Origin: Firmicutes bacterium UBA3910
GTDB taxonomy: Bacteria > Bacillota > Limnochordia > Darwinibacteriales > Darwinibacteriaceae
Length of the DNA: 22,515 nucleotides
Assembly (NCBI GenBank): GCA_002391465.1
Contig: DGFC01000105.1
Span: forward strand, 1 to 22,515
Direction: 5' to 3'
The notes beneath the pieces are model-generated. The model ran no database searches, was not told the origin of the DNA, and was given only the letters and a program-made list of their open reading frames with translations. Shown in pieces: positions 5,573 to 13,912 of this stretch (its first letter is position 1; every line of letters begins with the position of its first letter). The translations under genes and the position numbers were made by a program.

Positions 5573-6788
5573 GGACAGCACCTCCTAAACGCTTCAGTTC
5601 GCTGAAAAAGTGAGGATAGGATTTCCGTACCGCTTCTGCCCCCTCAATCAGCACCCCGTCCTCCGTCTGCAGAGCTACTATGGCCAGAGCCATGGCGATC
5701 CGGTGATCGCCGTGTGAGTCGGCAGTCCCACCCATTATGGGCTTACCGCCTGTGATTATCAACTGCTCCGCACCTTCCTCCACGGCAGCACCTAGTTTTC
5801 TAAGCTCCACCGCGAGGGCATGGAGCCGATCGCTTTCCTTCAGCCGCAGCCGTCCCGCGCCTGAAAGCACAGTTCGGCCCACGCGGCAGCAGGCGGCCAC
5901 CGCAAGGGGCGGGACTAAATCGGGAACCTGACTCACATCGATCTCTATCTCCCTATCACTCTCGGGCCTGAGCCGGGCTAACAGCTCGAGAATTACCCTA
6001 TCCCCCTGAACGCTGTCAGGATTCAGCCCACGAACTTCCACGCCATGGCCTAAATAACGGGCAACAAGCCAAAAGGCCGCCTGGGAGTAGTCGCCTTCTA
6101 CAGTGAGGGATTCTGCAGGCAGGCAATACCGCTGGTTACCCGGTACAAGCCAACCCTTGAGTTCTCCCCCGTCCGCAATAATCCGGTCAACCACGATACC
6201 GAACTGTTCCAGCACACTTTCTGTGATTGCTGCGTACGGTTCAGATTCCAAGGGAGAAGTGAGCCAAATTTCGCTGTTGCCAGTCAGCAGTGGCAGAGCG
6301 AAGAGCAAACCGGTAACATATTGTGAACTGACCGAGCCCGGAACATAGTAAGTGGAGCCCACCAGCTGCCCACGCAGCTTAAGGGGCAGGCAGCCTTGGG
6401 CGGGAAAGTTCAGGTCAACGCCTTTCCCTGCCATAATCTCCCCGTATTCCCGCAGTGGGCGCCTGCTTAGAGTCGCCTCTCCTGTAAACAAGACCGTTTT
6501 TCCCAAAGCAGCCGCAATGGGCACAAGAAACCGCAAGGTGGAAGCGGACTCACCACAGTCAAGCAGGACGGGTTCGCTGTCCTGGTCCAATAGGGCACGG
6601 ATAGAGCGGATCGTTGCCGCCAAATCCTCCGATGTTCCTTCATCTACTCCCTGCACCAGTTTAACTCCTGAACCGTTCTCAACCGCCAACGATGCAGCTA
6701 TTAACAGTCGGTGGGCAATGCTTTTGCTGGGAGGTACGGTAACAACCCCCTGTAGAGAGCTGGGACCCACAAAAACGTTATTCACCAC
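5553..6788 (-). CDS. aroA: 5-enolpyruvylshikimate-3-phosphate synthase
   Basis: A 411-aa enzyme that transfers the enolpyruvyl group of PEP to shikimate 3-phosphate. Motifs in order: PPSKSIAHR (substrate-binding Lys/Ser), GESASTLRFLVPIAAALG, SRRPLREYGEIM, SSQYVTGLL, RLKESDRLHALA and DHRIAMALAI near the C-terminus. These are the normal EPSP synthase blocks; the length is slightly short of the usual ~430. The GTG start at 6788 (or 6785) follows GGAGG by 6 (or 9) bases. It overlaps aroB by 11 bases and aroC by 20, so the order is aroF-B-A-C. Shikimate-pathway steps aroD, aroE and aroK are not in this window. Confidence 0.97.
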   Translation of the reverse strand: MVNNVFVGPSSLQGVVTVPPSKSIAHRLLIAASLAVENGSGVKLVQGVDEGTSEDLAATIRSIRALLDQDSEPVLLDCGESASTLRFLVPIAAALGKTVLFTGEATLSRRPLREYGEIMAGKGVDLNFPAQGCLPLKLRGQLVGSTYYVPGSVSSQYVTGLLFALPLLTGNSEIWLTSPLESEPYAAITESVLEQFGIVVDRIIADGGELKGWLVPGNQRYCLPAESLTVEGDYSQAAFWLVARYLGHGVEVRGLNPDSVQGDRVILELLARLRPESDREIEIDVSQVPDLVPPLAVAACCRVGRTVLSGAGRLRLKESDRLHALAVELRKLGAAVEEGAEQLIITGGKPIMGGTADSHGDHRIAMALAIVALQTEDGVLIEGAEAVRKSYPHFFSELKRLGGAVRGIDLG

Positions 6789-7839
6789 TCCACACCTCCC
6801 CCAAAAGCTGCTCTAATTTGCCTATGGCAATGGGTTTCAGGAGAGACTGGCCTATCTTCTGCAGTAAAACAAACTGAACTTCACTGCCCCACCGCTTTTT
6901 GTCACTGGCGAGGGCGGGAACGAGCTTCTCAAGTGGAATCTCACTTTCAGTGGGCAATCCCCATTTTTCCAAAAGACGCACCAAGCGGGATCTAACCTCC
7001 CGTTCTGTTACATCTAGCCTTTCCCCTATCTTCAGTGCAGTCACCATACCTATAGCTACTGCTTCGCCGTGGGTGTATCGACTGAATTTCGTTGCCTGTT
7101 CTAAGGCATGACCGATGGTGTGGCCGAAGTTGAGAAGGTTCCGCTCCCCCTTGTCCCTTTCATCCCTAGCCACTACTTCCGCTTTGAGCTGGACGGAGCG
7201 GTAGACAAGTTCAGCCAAATCTACCTCTTCCCTTTCCAACGCGGAAAAAAGGGCTTCGTCGAATAGGCAGCCGTATTTGATCACTTCTGCCATACCTTCC
7301 GCAAACCGCCTCGGCTCCAGGGTCTGGAGCGTTTTCAGATCGGCCACGACAGCCTTGGGAGGGTAAAATGCGCCTACCATGTTCTTGCCAAAGGGCAGAT
7401 CAATACCCGTCTTACCGCCCACTGCCGCATCCACTTGGGCCAAGAGGGTGGTTGGTACCTGCAGATGGGCCACGCCCCGCAGGTAGGTGGCAGCTGCAAA
7501 ACCGGCCAAATCCCCCACAACTCCACCGCCTAGGGCAATAACGCCGTCGATGCGGGAAAGGTGTGCGGCGTGGCAAGCGTTATAGAGGGAGTACAGTGTG
7601 TCTAGGGTTTTGCTTTCCTCACCGGGATTAATGATCACGCTTTCCACCTCAAAGCCCAGTTCAACTAGGGAAGTGCGGCAGGGATCAAGGTAAAGGCGTG
7701 CAACGTTCTGGTCGGTGACAATAAGCGCGCGCCTACCCGGCCAGGCAGTGCGGGCGATTTCTCCCACGCGGGAGAGAAGTCCACTTCCGATCAGGACAGG
7801 GTACTCTCCCACTGCAGAACTTACGTTAACCCTTTTCAC
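6778..7839 (-). CDS. aroB: 3-dehydroquinate synthase
   Basis: A 353-aa NAD- and metal-dependent enzyme that cyclises DAHP to 3-dehydroquinate. Clear motifs: ALGGGVVGDLAGFAAATYLRG (NAD-binding glycine loop), QVPTTLLAQVDAAVGGKTGID, FAEGMAEVIKYG (metal-ligand Glu), LNFGHTIGHALE and THGEAVAIGM (metal-ligand His residues). The GTG start at 7839 is preceded by AAAGGGG at a normal distance. It begins 12 bases after the aroF stop and overlaps aroA at its end. It is full length. Confidence 0.97.
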   Translation of the reverse strand: MKRVNVSSAVGEYPVLIGSGLLSRVGEIARTAWPGRRALIVTDQNVARLYLDPCRTSLVELGFEVESVIINPGEESKTLDTLYSLYNACHAAHLSRIDGVIALGGGVVGDLAGFAAATYLRGVAHLQVPTTLLAQVDAAVGGKTGIDLPFGKNMVGAFYPPKAVVADLKTLQTLEPRRFAEGMAEVIKYGCLFDEALFSALEREEVDLAELVYRSVQLKAEVVARDERDKGERNLLNFGHTIGHALEQATKFSRYTHGEAVAIGMVTALKIGERLDVTEREVRSRLVRLLEKWGLPTESEIPLEKLVPALASDKKRWGSEVQFVLLQKIGQSLLKPIAIGKLEQLLGEVWSGE

Positions 7840-7851
7840 ACAACCACCCCT

Positions 7852-8871
7852 TTACAGGCTGCGGCCCACCGCAGCAGCTACCGCCCTTAGTTTGGCAAAC
7901 AGATCTGCAAATTGGGCCGGCGTCAAAGACTGGGCTCCATCGGATAGGGCTGCAGGAGGATTGTGGTGCACTTCGATCAATAGTCCATCGGCACCGGCAG
8001 CCACGGCAGCCAAGGAGAGGGGTTCAACTAACCAAGCACTGCCCCCTGCATGGCTTGGGTCGACAAAAACGGGTAGGTGGGTCAGGCGTTTCAGCACGGG
8101 AATTGCACTGATATCCAAGGTGTTGCGGGTTGCCGTTTCAAAGGTACGGATTCCCCGCTCGCAGAGGATAACTTGGCTGTTTCCACCTTTGAGGATATAC
8201 TCTGCGGACATGAGTAGTTCAGCTAGAGTATTGGCAAAGCCCCGCTTGAGCAAAATGGGCTTGTCCGTCTTGCCCAGCTCCTTTAGAAGCTCGAAATTCT
8301 GCATGCTGCGGGCCCCGACCTGAATAACGTCTACGCAGACCAGAAAATCATCCAGGTAAGTGATATCTGTAATCTCCGATATTACAGGCAGGCCGTTTTC
8401 CGCTGCCACTTCTTTTAAGTACCGCAGCCCATCCCTCTCCAATCCCTGGAAGGAGTAGGGAGAAGTGCGCGGTTTGAAGGCGCCTCCGCGCAGCAGCCTA
8501 GCGCCTGCCGCCTTTACTCCTTGGGCAGTGGTGTTCAGCTGCTCCTTTGATTCAACTGAGCAGGGCCCGGCGCCAATCACTAGCTGGCTACCGCCAATCA
8601 CTACATCGACCAATTCTACCAGCGTATCCTGGGGATGAGAGCGGCGGTCGGCCAGTTTGTAGCGTTCCCGGACCTGAATGACTCGCTCCACACCGGGCAG
8701 AAGACCAAGTCTTTCCGGCTCAAGCTGGCTCGTATCGCCTAAAAGAACGATGATAGTCGAACCTTCCCCCGCGATAGCCTGAGGGTTTACACCCAATTTT
8801 GCTAGGTCTTGGCAGAGTTGATCCACGTGTGCTTTTGTTATATTCTCTTTGAGGATGATCAGCATCTCCAT
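7852..8871 (-). CDS. aroF: DAHP synthase, type I-beta with N-terminal regulatory domain
   Basis: A 339-aa protein matching the Thermotoga maritima-type DAHP synthase in length and layout. Residues 1-70 form a ferredoxin-like (ACT-type) regulatory domain; the catalytic barrel begins around residue 88. Motifs: GAGPCSVESKEQL, LLRGGAFKPRTSPYSFQG, IQVGARSMQNF, PILLKRG, CERGIRTFETATRNTLD and FVDPSHAGG (metal His). It condenses PEP with erythrose 4-phosphate, the first committed step of aromatic biosynthesis. In T. maritima the N-terminal domain gives feedback inhibition by Tyr, so similar control is likely. The ATG at 8871 follows AGGAAAG; an ATG at 8865 is also possible. First gene of the aro operon. 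Confidence 0.97.
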   Translation of the reverse strand: MEMLIILKENITKAHVDQLCQDLAKLGVNPQAIAGEGSTIIVLLGDTSQLEPERLGLLPGVERVIQVRERYKLADRRSHPQDTLVELVDVVIGGSQLVIGAGPCSVESKEQLNTTAQGVKAAGARLLRGGAFKPRTSPYSFQGLERDGLRYLKEVAAENGLPVISEITDITYLDDFLVCVDVIQVGARSMQNFELLKELGKTDKPILLKRGFANTLAELLMSAEYILKGGNSQVILCERGIRTFETATRNTLDISAIPVLKRLTHLPVFVDPSHAGGSAWLVEPLSLAAVAAGADGLLIEVHHNPPAALSDGAQSLTPAQFADLFAKLRAVAAAVGRSL

Positions 8872-8910
8872 CCCCCTTTCCTGTAGATACTTCTCTATTC
8901 ATAGGTCCAG

Positions 8911-8943
8911 CCCTGTCCCCCGTGGGAGAAGGATTTCACAGGG
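8911..8943 (-). promoter_or_regulatory. Leader hairpin upstream of aroF
   Basis: In the aroF leader, CCCTGT (8943-8938) pairs with ACAGGG (8916-8911), and inside it CCC-AC-GGG can form a small stem. No T-run follows, so it is not an intrinsic terminator. I see no T-box or trp-attenuator-like leader peptide. Confidence 0.25.
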
Positions 8944-8963
8944 CATAATGAGAAGAGGTTCAT

Positions 8964-8976
8964 ATGTATTATACAT
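8964..8976 (-). promoter_or_regulatory. Probable -10 box and operator palindrome of the aro operon
   Basis: ATGTAT-T-ATACAT (8964-8976) is a perfect 13-base palindrome. On the minus strand it contains TATAAT (8973-8968), a consensus -10 box about 100 bases before aroF. No good -35 was found at 16-18 bases. A regulator bound to the palindrome would cover the -10 box. Confidence 0.4.
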
Positions 8977-9030
8977 TACTGGGGCCGGACAAAACCGGTC
9001 TCTAAGATTTTTCAGCAGGAGGATGTACTT

Positions 9031-10329
9031 TTGGCAGTCACAAGCAACACTCAGGATAGGATTCTCTTCACTTTTGTCATCTGCATTTCTTTGCTTTTCA
9101 TTTCTGCATCTTTCTTCGCCGGGCCTTTAGGTGAACTGCTGCCCGGCCTTTGGCGTATCCAAATCAGTCCCCAAGTACTGACCACAGATGCCACTGCGGT
9201 AGGCGGGTTGAACGGAGCCCTGCTCAATGCCGGTCTGTTGGGTCTTGCTGCCGCAGCTCTGCTTAGGTTTTCTGGTGCGGATGCAGGCGGCTCCATGGGG
9301 GCTTTTTTTATCACCTTAGGCTTCGCCTTTTTCGGGAAGAACCTGCTCAACATCTGGCCCATTATTCTTGGCAGCTATTTTCACGCTAAGCTGAAAAAAG
9401 AGCCCTTTAAGAGCTACGCACCCACAGCCCTATTGGCCTGTGCCTTGGCCCCTTTGATCAGCGAAGTCCTTTTTAACCGATACCTTGTGTATCCCCTCTG
9501 GCTGGGCATTTCTGCAGCCACACTGTTGGGCGTAATTATCGGTTTAGTATTTCCGGCCATCACTGCCCAGGCGGTGAAGTTCCACAAAGGGCACAACCTC
9601 TTTAACGCAGGCGTCTCGGCGGGATTTTTCGCCTTTCTTCTGTTTTCAGTGTACAGAACGCTGCTGCTGCGACCTTTAGGCTTGGATAGACAGTATTCCC
9701 TGAACAGCGTCCTTTCTGAGGGGTTTCCCCTCTTCTTTACCGTCCTTTTGGGTATTGTCTTTCTAGGAGCAATTGCAGCCGGGTACATCCTAAGCGGCCG
9801 TTCTTTTGCAGGCTACCGTACGCTCCTTGGCCGCAGCGGTTTTCAGGCTGATTTTCTAGCATCAGACGGCGTGGGCAGCGTCCTGATCAACTTCGGCGTC
9901 TTGGGCTTTGTGAGCCTCGCCTATTTTCACCTGGGCGGTGCACCCTTTACCGGGCCCACGGTAGGGGCGCTCCTCAACATCTTGGCCTGGGCAGGCAAGG
10001 GTTCCCATCCCCGTAATGTGATTCCCATCATGCTCGGTTACTGGTTCATTTCCCTACCGGCCGCCTGGGATCTGACCAATCAGTCCATGGCGGTTGCCCT
10101 CTGCTTTGCCACGGGCCTGGCACCCCTCAGCGGCCGCTGGGGCTGGTGGTGGGGTATTGCCGCAGGGGCGCTCCACGCCTCCATCGCCTTTTACACCCCC
10201 ACCATTTACGGCGGCTTTAACCTTTACAACGGCGGGTTTGTGGCGGGCATAGTTGCCTTTTTATTGGTACCCGTTTTGGAGGCTTTCTTCAAGGAGAGGA
10301 CTCCTTCTGTCGAAAGCCCGGTTGAGTAA
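9031..10329 (+). CDS. Polytopic membrane protein with internal duplication (DUF1576-like)
   Basis: A 432-aa protein with roughly ten or more hydrophobic helices. TTG at 9031 is chosen as start because AGGAGG (9017-9022) lies 8 bases upstream; the ATG at 9023 is out of frame. The two halves repeat each other: ALLNAGLLGL...GSMGAFFITLGFAFFGKN...IIPIILGSYF-type sequence in the first half matches VLINFGVLGF...GPTVGALLNILAWAGKG...VIPIMLGYWF in the second. Likewise GHNLFNAGVSAGFFAF matches GFNLYNGGFVAGIVAF. I recall this pattern from DUF1576 (PF07613), found mainly in Clostridia, but could not search. The function is unknown; inverted or tandem halves suggest a transporter. It is divergent from aroF and ends at a strong terminator. 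Confidence 0.85.
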   Translation: MAVTSNTQDRILFTFVICISLLFISASFFAGPLGELLPGLWRIQISPQVLTTDATAVGGLNGALLNAGLLGLAAAALLRFSGADAGGSMGAFFITLGFAFFGKNLLNIWPIILGSYFHAKLKKEPFKSYAPTALLACALAPLISEVLFNRYLVYPLWLGISAATLLGVIIGLVFPAITAQAVKFHKGHNLFNAGVSAGFFAFLLFSVYRTLLLRPLGLDRQYSLNSVLSEGFPLFFTVLLGIVFLGAIAAGYILSGRSFAGYRTLLGRSGFQADFLASDGVGSVLINFGVLGFVSLAYFHLGGAPFTGPTVGALLNILAWAGKGSHPRNVIPIMLGYWFISLPAAWDLTNQSMAVALCFATGLAPLSGRWGWWWGIAAGALHASIAFYTPTIYGGFNLYNGGFVAGIVAFLLVPVLEAFFKERTPSVESPVE

Positions 10330-10337
10330 GTTAGCTA

Positions 10338-10366
10338 AGCCCTCGGCTGCAGGCCGAGGGCTTTTT
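10338..10366 (+). terminator. Intrinsic terminator after the DUF1576-like gene
   Basis: AGCCCTCGGC (10338-10347) and GCCGAGGGCT (10353-10362) form a perfect 10-bp stem with a 5-base loop, followed by TTTT. It lies nine bases after the stop codon, between two convergent genes; there is no T-run on the minus side. Confidence 0.92.
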
Positions 10367-10390
10367 CCTTCCTTAGCAATGTGCTCTGCA

Positions 10391-12547
10391 CTAGTTTACC
10401 TCACCGAGAATTAAGACACTGGTATGGTAACCGCTTGCCAAAGCCTTACCATCCGGCGAAAAGGCAAGTGTCTCCAGGCTGCGGGGAAAACCGGTAAACA
10501 CCCGGAGTTCTTCCCCTGTTAAGGTATGCCAGATCCTTACGGTACCATCATAGGAGCCGCTGGCTAAATACCTGCCGTCCTGGGACCAGCTGAGGGCGGT
10601 AACCAGATCTGCATGCCCCTCCAGCACAAATACAGTTTCTGCGGTGGCCACATCCCAGATGCGGATATCTCCGTCGTAGGAACCGCTGGCTAGATACTTC
10701 CCATCGGGCGACCAGCACAGGCTGCGGATCCAAGCCCTATGGCCCCTGAACTTCCCTTTCACCGCATTGGAGCCTGCTTCGTAAAGAACCACTTCATCGG
10801 CCGCTCCACCCACCGCTACCACGCTGCCCAGGGGTGACCAGGCAACTGCCCGGACCCAGCCTCCTTCGTTTTTGATCTGGAGTGTCTGTTTTCCCTGCTG
10901 CATATCCCACACACCCACCGTTTCATCCCAACTGCCGCTGAGTAAATAGCGGCTGTCGGGGGACCAGTCCAGGGACAAAACCCAATCTTCGTGGCTTACC
11001 GATTTGAGGCCAACCGCGAACTCAAAGCCTTCTTTATGGACAAAGGGCTTAGGGATCCGCTCAGTCAACCGTTTTAACATGCGGCCGGTGACAGGATCAT
11101 ACAGGAAAATCAGCATATCCTGTCCGCCGCTCGCCAAATATTTCCCATCCTGGGACCAGGCCAGCGTCTCTATCACGTCTCGGTGAAAACCGGAGAACTC
11201 ATGCTTCTCCTCTTTACTGACGAAATCCCAAATGCGCACCACCCGATCTACTCCGCCGGTGGCGAGGGAACTACCGTCAGGGGACCAGGCAACCGCTTTG
11301 ATGGCGCCAATGTGACCAACAATGGCGAAGATTTGATCACCGGAAACGGCGGACCAGACGTTCACACTGCATTTCGTTCCACCGCTGGCCAGTTTGTCAC
11401 CTGCAGGTGACCACGCAACGGCAAGGATGTTTTCCCTGTGGTAAATTACCTTCTCTTGTTTACCAGTTGCCGAATTCCAAATCCGGATAGACCCATCGGC
11501 ACTGGCACTGGCCAGCTGTTTCCCCTTGGGTGACCATTGTACAGCATTGATCTGTTGGACATGGCCCGCCAGTTCCAGATAGGCATCTTCCGAAAAATCT
11601 GTGAAGACGCGCAGCTTGCCGCTGCTTTCCCCCACCGCCAGTTGATTACCGCTGCCCCACTTAAGGAGGGCAACCCAATCCTTAGTCTGTTTTGTGTGTA
11701 GTTTTTCCCCGGTACGGGCAGCCCAAATACTTACCTGGCGGTCATCGCCACCAGTGGCTAGATAGCTGCCATCCAGGGACCAGGCTGCCGCCTTGACCCA
11801 GCCGCCATGTTCCAAAAGCAGGAGTTCTTCACCCGTTTCCCCGTCCCAAACCCGGGCTGTTCTGTCCCAGCTTGTACTTAGGAGTCTGCTGCCATCGGGT
11901 GACCAATCCAAGGCAGAAACGTAACCGTCGTGGTTTGACAATACGTGCAGCTGTTCATTACTGGTAAGATCCCAAATAATGATGGTGCCATCGCTGTCGC
12001 CGCTGGCCAATTTCTCTCCCTTGGGTGAGAGGGCCATGGCTGTAATACCTGTTTGGTGGCCTGTTAGGGAGGCGACCATCAGACCGTTTTCAACTTCCCA
12101 GATCCTGATGGTTCGATCCTCGCTGCCGCTGATCAACCGGCTGCCATCGGGAAGCCAGGCAACGGCACTAACCCAGCGGGTATGGGCGGCACCTAGACTA
12201 AAGAGAGAACCCCAGTGGGAAAAATCCACTTCCGGCTCCTGACGAGCGGTGAATACGATTTCCCCTTCTTCACTTACCCGCACTTGAGCAGGTTCAAAAC
12301 TGAAGCCTGTTTTACGTGGGGTAATGACCACTTCACCGTCCGCCTCAAAGCTCCATCTGCCTTGGTGATCCGTTTCCACCTGCGTTGAGTGCTCTCCGGT
12401 AATTAGAATGTTGACGCCTGCCAAACCGATACCGTCCAAAGTGATCTGGCCTGAGACTGAAAATCCTTCCTCAGGCCTACACCCCGCCAGCTGGATCGTA
12501 ACAGTTACAAGCGTCAGTAAAACAAAAAAAGACTTAGCCCACCGCAA
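10391..12547 (-). CDS. WD40-repeat lipoprotein (14 repeats, two propellers)
   Basis: A 718-aa exported protein. The N-terminus is a lipoprotein signal (RWAKSFFVLLTLVTVTIQ then LAGC), so it should be anchored to the outer face of the membrane. Next comes a carboxypeptidase-regulatory-like beta domain (about residues 28-105, starting VSGQITLDG). Fourteen WD40 repeats follow, ending in blades such as RIWEV, IIWDL, RVWDG and RIWHT with SPDGxxLASG turns, enough for two seven-bladed propellers. A longer loop interrupts repeat 9. The TTG at 12547 is preferred: GGAGG is 7 bases upstream, while the GTG at 12556 overlaps it. TATAAT on the minus strand at 12595-12590 may be the -10. No catalytic domain is fused; it is probably a binding or scaffold protein on the cell surface, with unknown ligand. 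Confidence 0.9.
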   Translation of the reverse strand: MRWAKSFFVLLTLVTVTIQLAGCRPEEGFSVSGQITLDGIGLAGVNILITGEHSTQVETDHQGRWSFEADGEVVITPRKTGFSFEPAQVRVSEEGEIVFTARQEPEVDFSHWGSLFSLGAAHTRWVSAVAWLPDGSRLISGSEDRTIRIWEVENGLMVASLTGHQTGITAMALSPKGEKLASGDSDGTIIIWDLTSNEQLHVLSNHDGYVSALDWSPDGSRLLSTSWDRTARVWDGETGEELLLLEHGGWVKAAAWSLDGSYLATGGDDRQVSIWAARTGEKLHTKQTKDWVALLKWGSGNQLAVGESSGKLRVFTDFSEDAYLELAGHVQQINAVQWSPKGKQLASASADGSIRIWNSATGKQEKVIYHRENILAVAWSPAGDKLASGGTKCSVNVWSAVSGDQIFAIVGHIGAIKAVAWSPDGSSLATGGVDRVVRIWDFVSKEEKHEFSGFHRDVIETLAWSQDGKYLASGGQDMLIFLYDPVTGRMLKRLTERIPKPFVHKEGFEFAVGLKSVSHEDWVLSLDWSPDSRYLLSGSWDETVGVWDMQQGKQTLQIKNEGGWVRAVAWSPLGSVVAVGGAADEVVLYEAGSNAVKGKFRGHRAWIRSLCWSPDGKYLASGSYDGDIRIWDVATAETVFVLEGHADLVTALSWSQDGRYLASGSYDGTVRIWHTLTGEELRVFTGFPRSLETLAFSPDGKALASGYHTSVLILGEVN

Positions 12548-12626
12548 ACTGGGCACCTCCGATCAATTCTCCTCTATCATGTATGTTAAATTATACCTGC
12601 CAACGCCAAACCCTGCCCATTATCCG

Positions 12627-13766
12627 TCATATTCCCCAAGCTATTTTCAGAAACCTGGCCAAATCAGCACTGGTAGCCGCCAAATTCGCCTGGGAATACT
12701 GTTTTGCTTCAGAAAAGGGCAGTGCTGCCCTGTTGATAGTAAACACGGCATCGATTCCCTCTGAATAACCCTTTTCGGCACCTTCACCCACTTCCCCCAC
12801 AATGGCGATACACGGTACACCCTGCTTTTTGGCGCGCTGGGCCACACCCCAAGGCGCCTTACCGTAAAAACTCTGCCCATCCAGTCTGCCTTCACCCGTT
12901 ATCACCAAAGCAGCAGAGGAAATCAGTTCATCAAACTTGATGGTGTCTAACAGGACGTCTATTCCCGGGCTGAGCCTAGCAGAGGTAAAGGCCAAGAAGG
13001 CTGCGCCCAGCCCACCTGCAGCACCGGCACCAGGCAGATGGGCCACATCTGCTCCGAGCTCAGCCCGGAGTACGACCGCGTAGTTTCTCAGGTTATCATC
13101 TAAAAGGGTCACCATTTCAGGCGTTGCCCCTTTTTGAGGCCCAAACACGTGGGCCGCGCCGTTTGGTCCGAACAGGGGGTTTGTCACATCGCTAGCCACA
13201 AGGATTTGACACGTGTCAAGCCTCTTATCCTTACCTCTCACGTCAATGCGGTGGAGATCGGCAAGGCCTTGACCGGTAAGGGGGATAGGGTTGGTCTGAT
13301 CATCTAAGAATTTGACCCCGAGCGCAGCGAGCATGCCAATTCCCCCGTCCACCGTCGCGCTCCCGCCCAGGCCAATAATGAGCTTGTCGCAGCCCCGATC
13401 AAGGGCGTTTGCGATCAGCTGGCCCGTACCATAAGTAGAGGCGCAGAGCGGATCCCCTTCCCCCTCTAGCAAGGGCAGACCGGACGCGGCAGCCATTTCA
13501 ATCACTGCCGTACTCTTATCCGGCAGCAAACCGTAAGCGGCCTCAATCTCTCTGCCAAACGGATCCTGCACCAAAACATAGATCTTTTCCCCACCCAAAG
13601 CGGCAAGAAAGGCATCTACCGTCCCTTCGCCTCCGTCCCCAATGGGAACCTGGACATACTCCAGGGCAGGCAGGACCGCCTGAAAATTCTCGGCAATGAT
13701 CCGGCACACCTCAAGGGAAGGCATCGTTCCCTTAAATGAGTCAACCGCAATCACAATCCGCTCCAT
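12627..13766 (-). CDS. glxK: Glycerate kinase (GlxK/GarK family)
   Basis: A 379-aa enzyme of the glycerate kinase type 1 family (PF02595), which phosphorylates glycerate with ATP, most family members giving 2-phosphoglycerate. Visible blocks: the N-terminal IVIAVDSFKGTMPSLEVC, PIGDGGEGTVDAF, YGTGQLIANAL, IGLGGSATVDGGIGMLAALG, FGPQKGA, PGAGAAGGLGAAFLAF and VITGEGRLDGQSFYGKAP. Full length. The ATG at 13766 has GGGAGGG 7 bases upstream. It stands alone: the zinc operon upstream ends at its own terminator. No glyoxylate or glycerate genes adjoin it. The gene symbol is by family only. Confidence 0.95.
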   Translation of the reverse strand: MERIVIAVDSFKGTMPSLEVCRIIAENFQAVLPALEYVQVPIGDGGEGTVDAFLAALGGEKIYVLVQDPFGREIEAAYGLLPDKSTAVIEMAAASGLPLLEGEGDPLCASTYGTGQLIANALDRGCDKLIIGLGGSATVDGGIGMLAALGVKFLDDQTNPIPLTGQGLADLHRIDVRGKDKRLDTCQILVASDVTNPLFGPNGAAHVFGPQKGATPEMVTLLDDNLRNYAVVLRAELGADVAHLPGAGAAGGLGAAFLAFTSARLSPGIDVLLDTIKFDELISSAALVITGEGRLDGQSFYGKAPWGVAQRAKKQGVPCIAIVGEVGEGAEKGYSEGIDAVFTINRAALPFSEAKQYSQANLAATSADLARFLKIAWGI

Positions 13767-13871
13767 GGCCTATCCCTCCCAAACCGAACGAGCCGCCCAT
13801 GCTGCTCTCCTATCGTAAAAATATTCTGGCGTATACCCCGAATACCTCCCGTGCCGTGAAACTGGCACAAT

Positions 13872-13897
13872 AAAAAAACCGCACCGAAGTGCGGTTT
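13872..13897 (-). terminator. Intrinsic terminator of the zinc-transport operon
   Basis: On the minus strand AAACCGCAC-TTCG-GTGCGGTTT forms a 9-bp stem with a UUCG loop and runs into seven T before ATTG. It lies 16 bases after the permease stop and separates the zinc operon from glycerate kinase. Confidence 0.95.
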
Positions 13898-13912
13898 CAG
13901 CGAAGCACAGTC

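Noticed and set aside
8872..8990. T-box or attenuator in the aroF leader
   Set aside because: No T-box sequence, no leader peptide rich in aromatic codons, and the hairpin at 8911-8943 has no U-tract.
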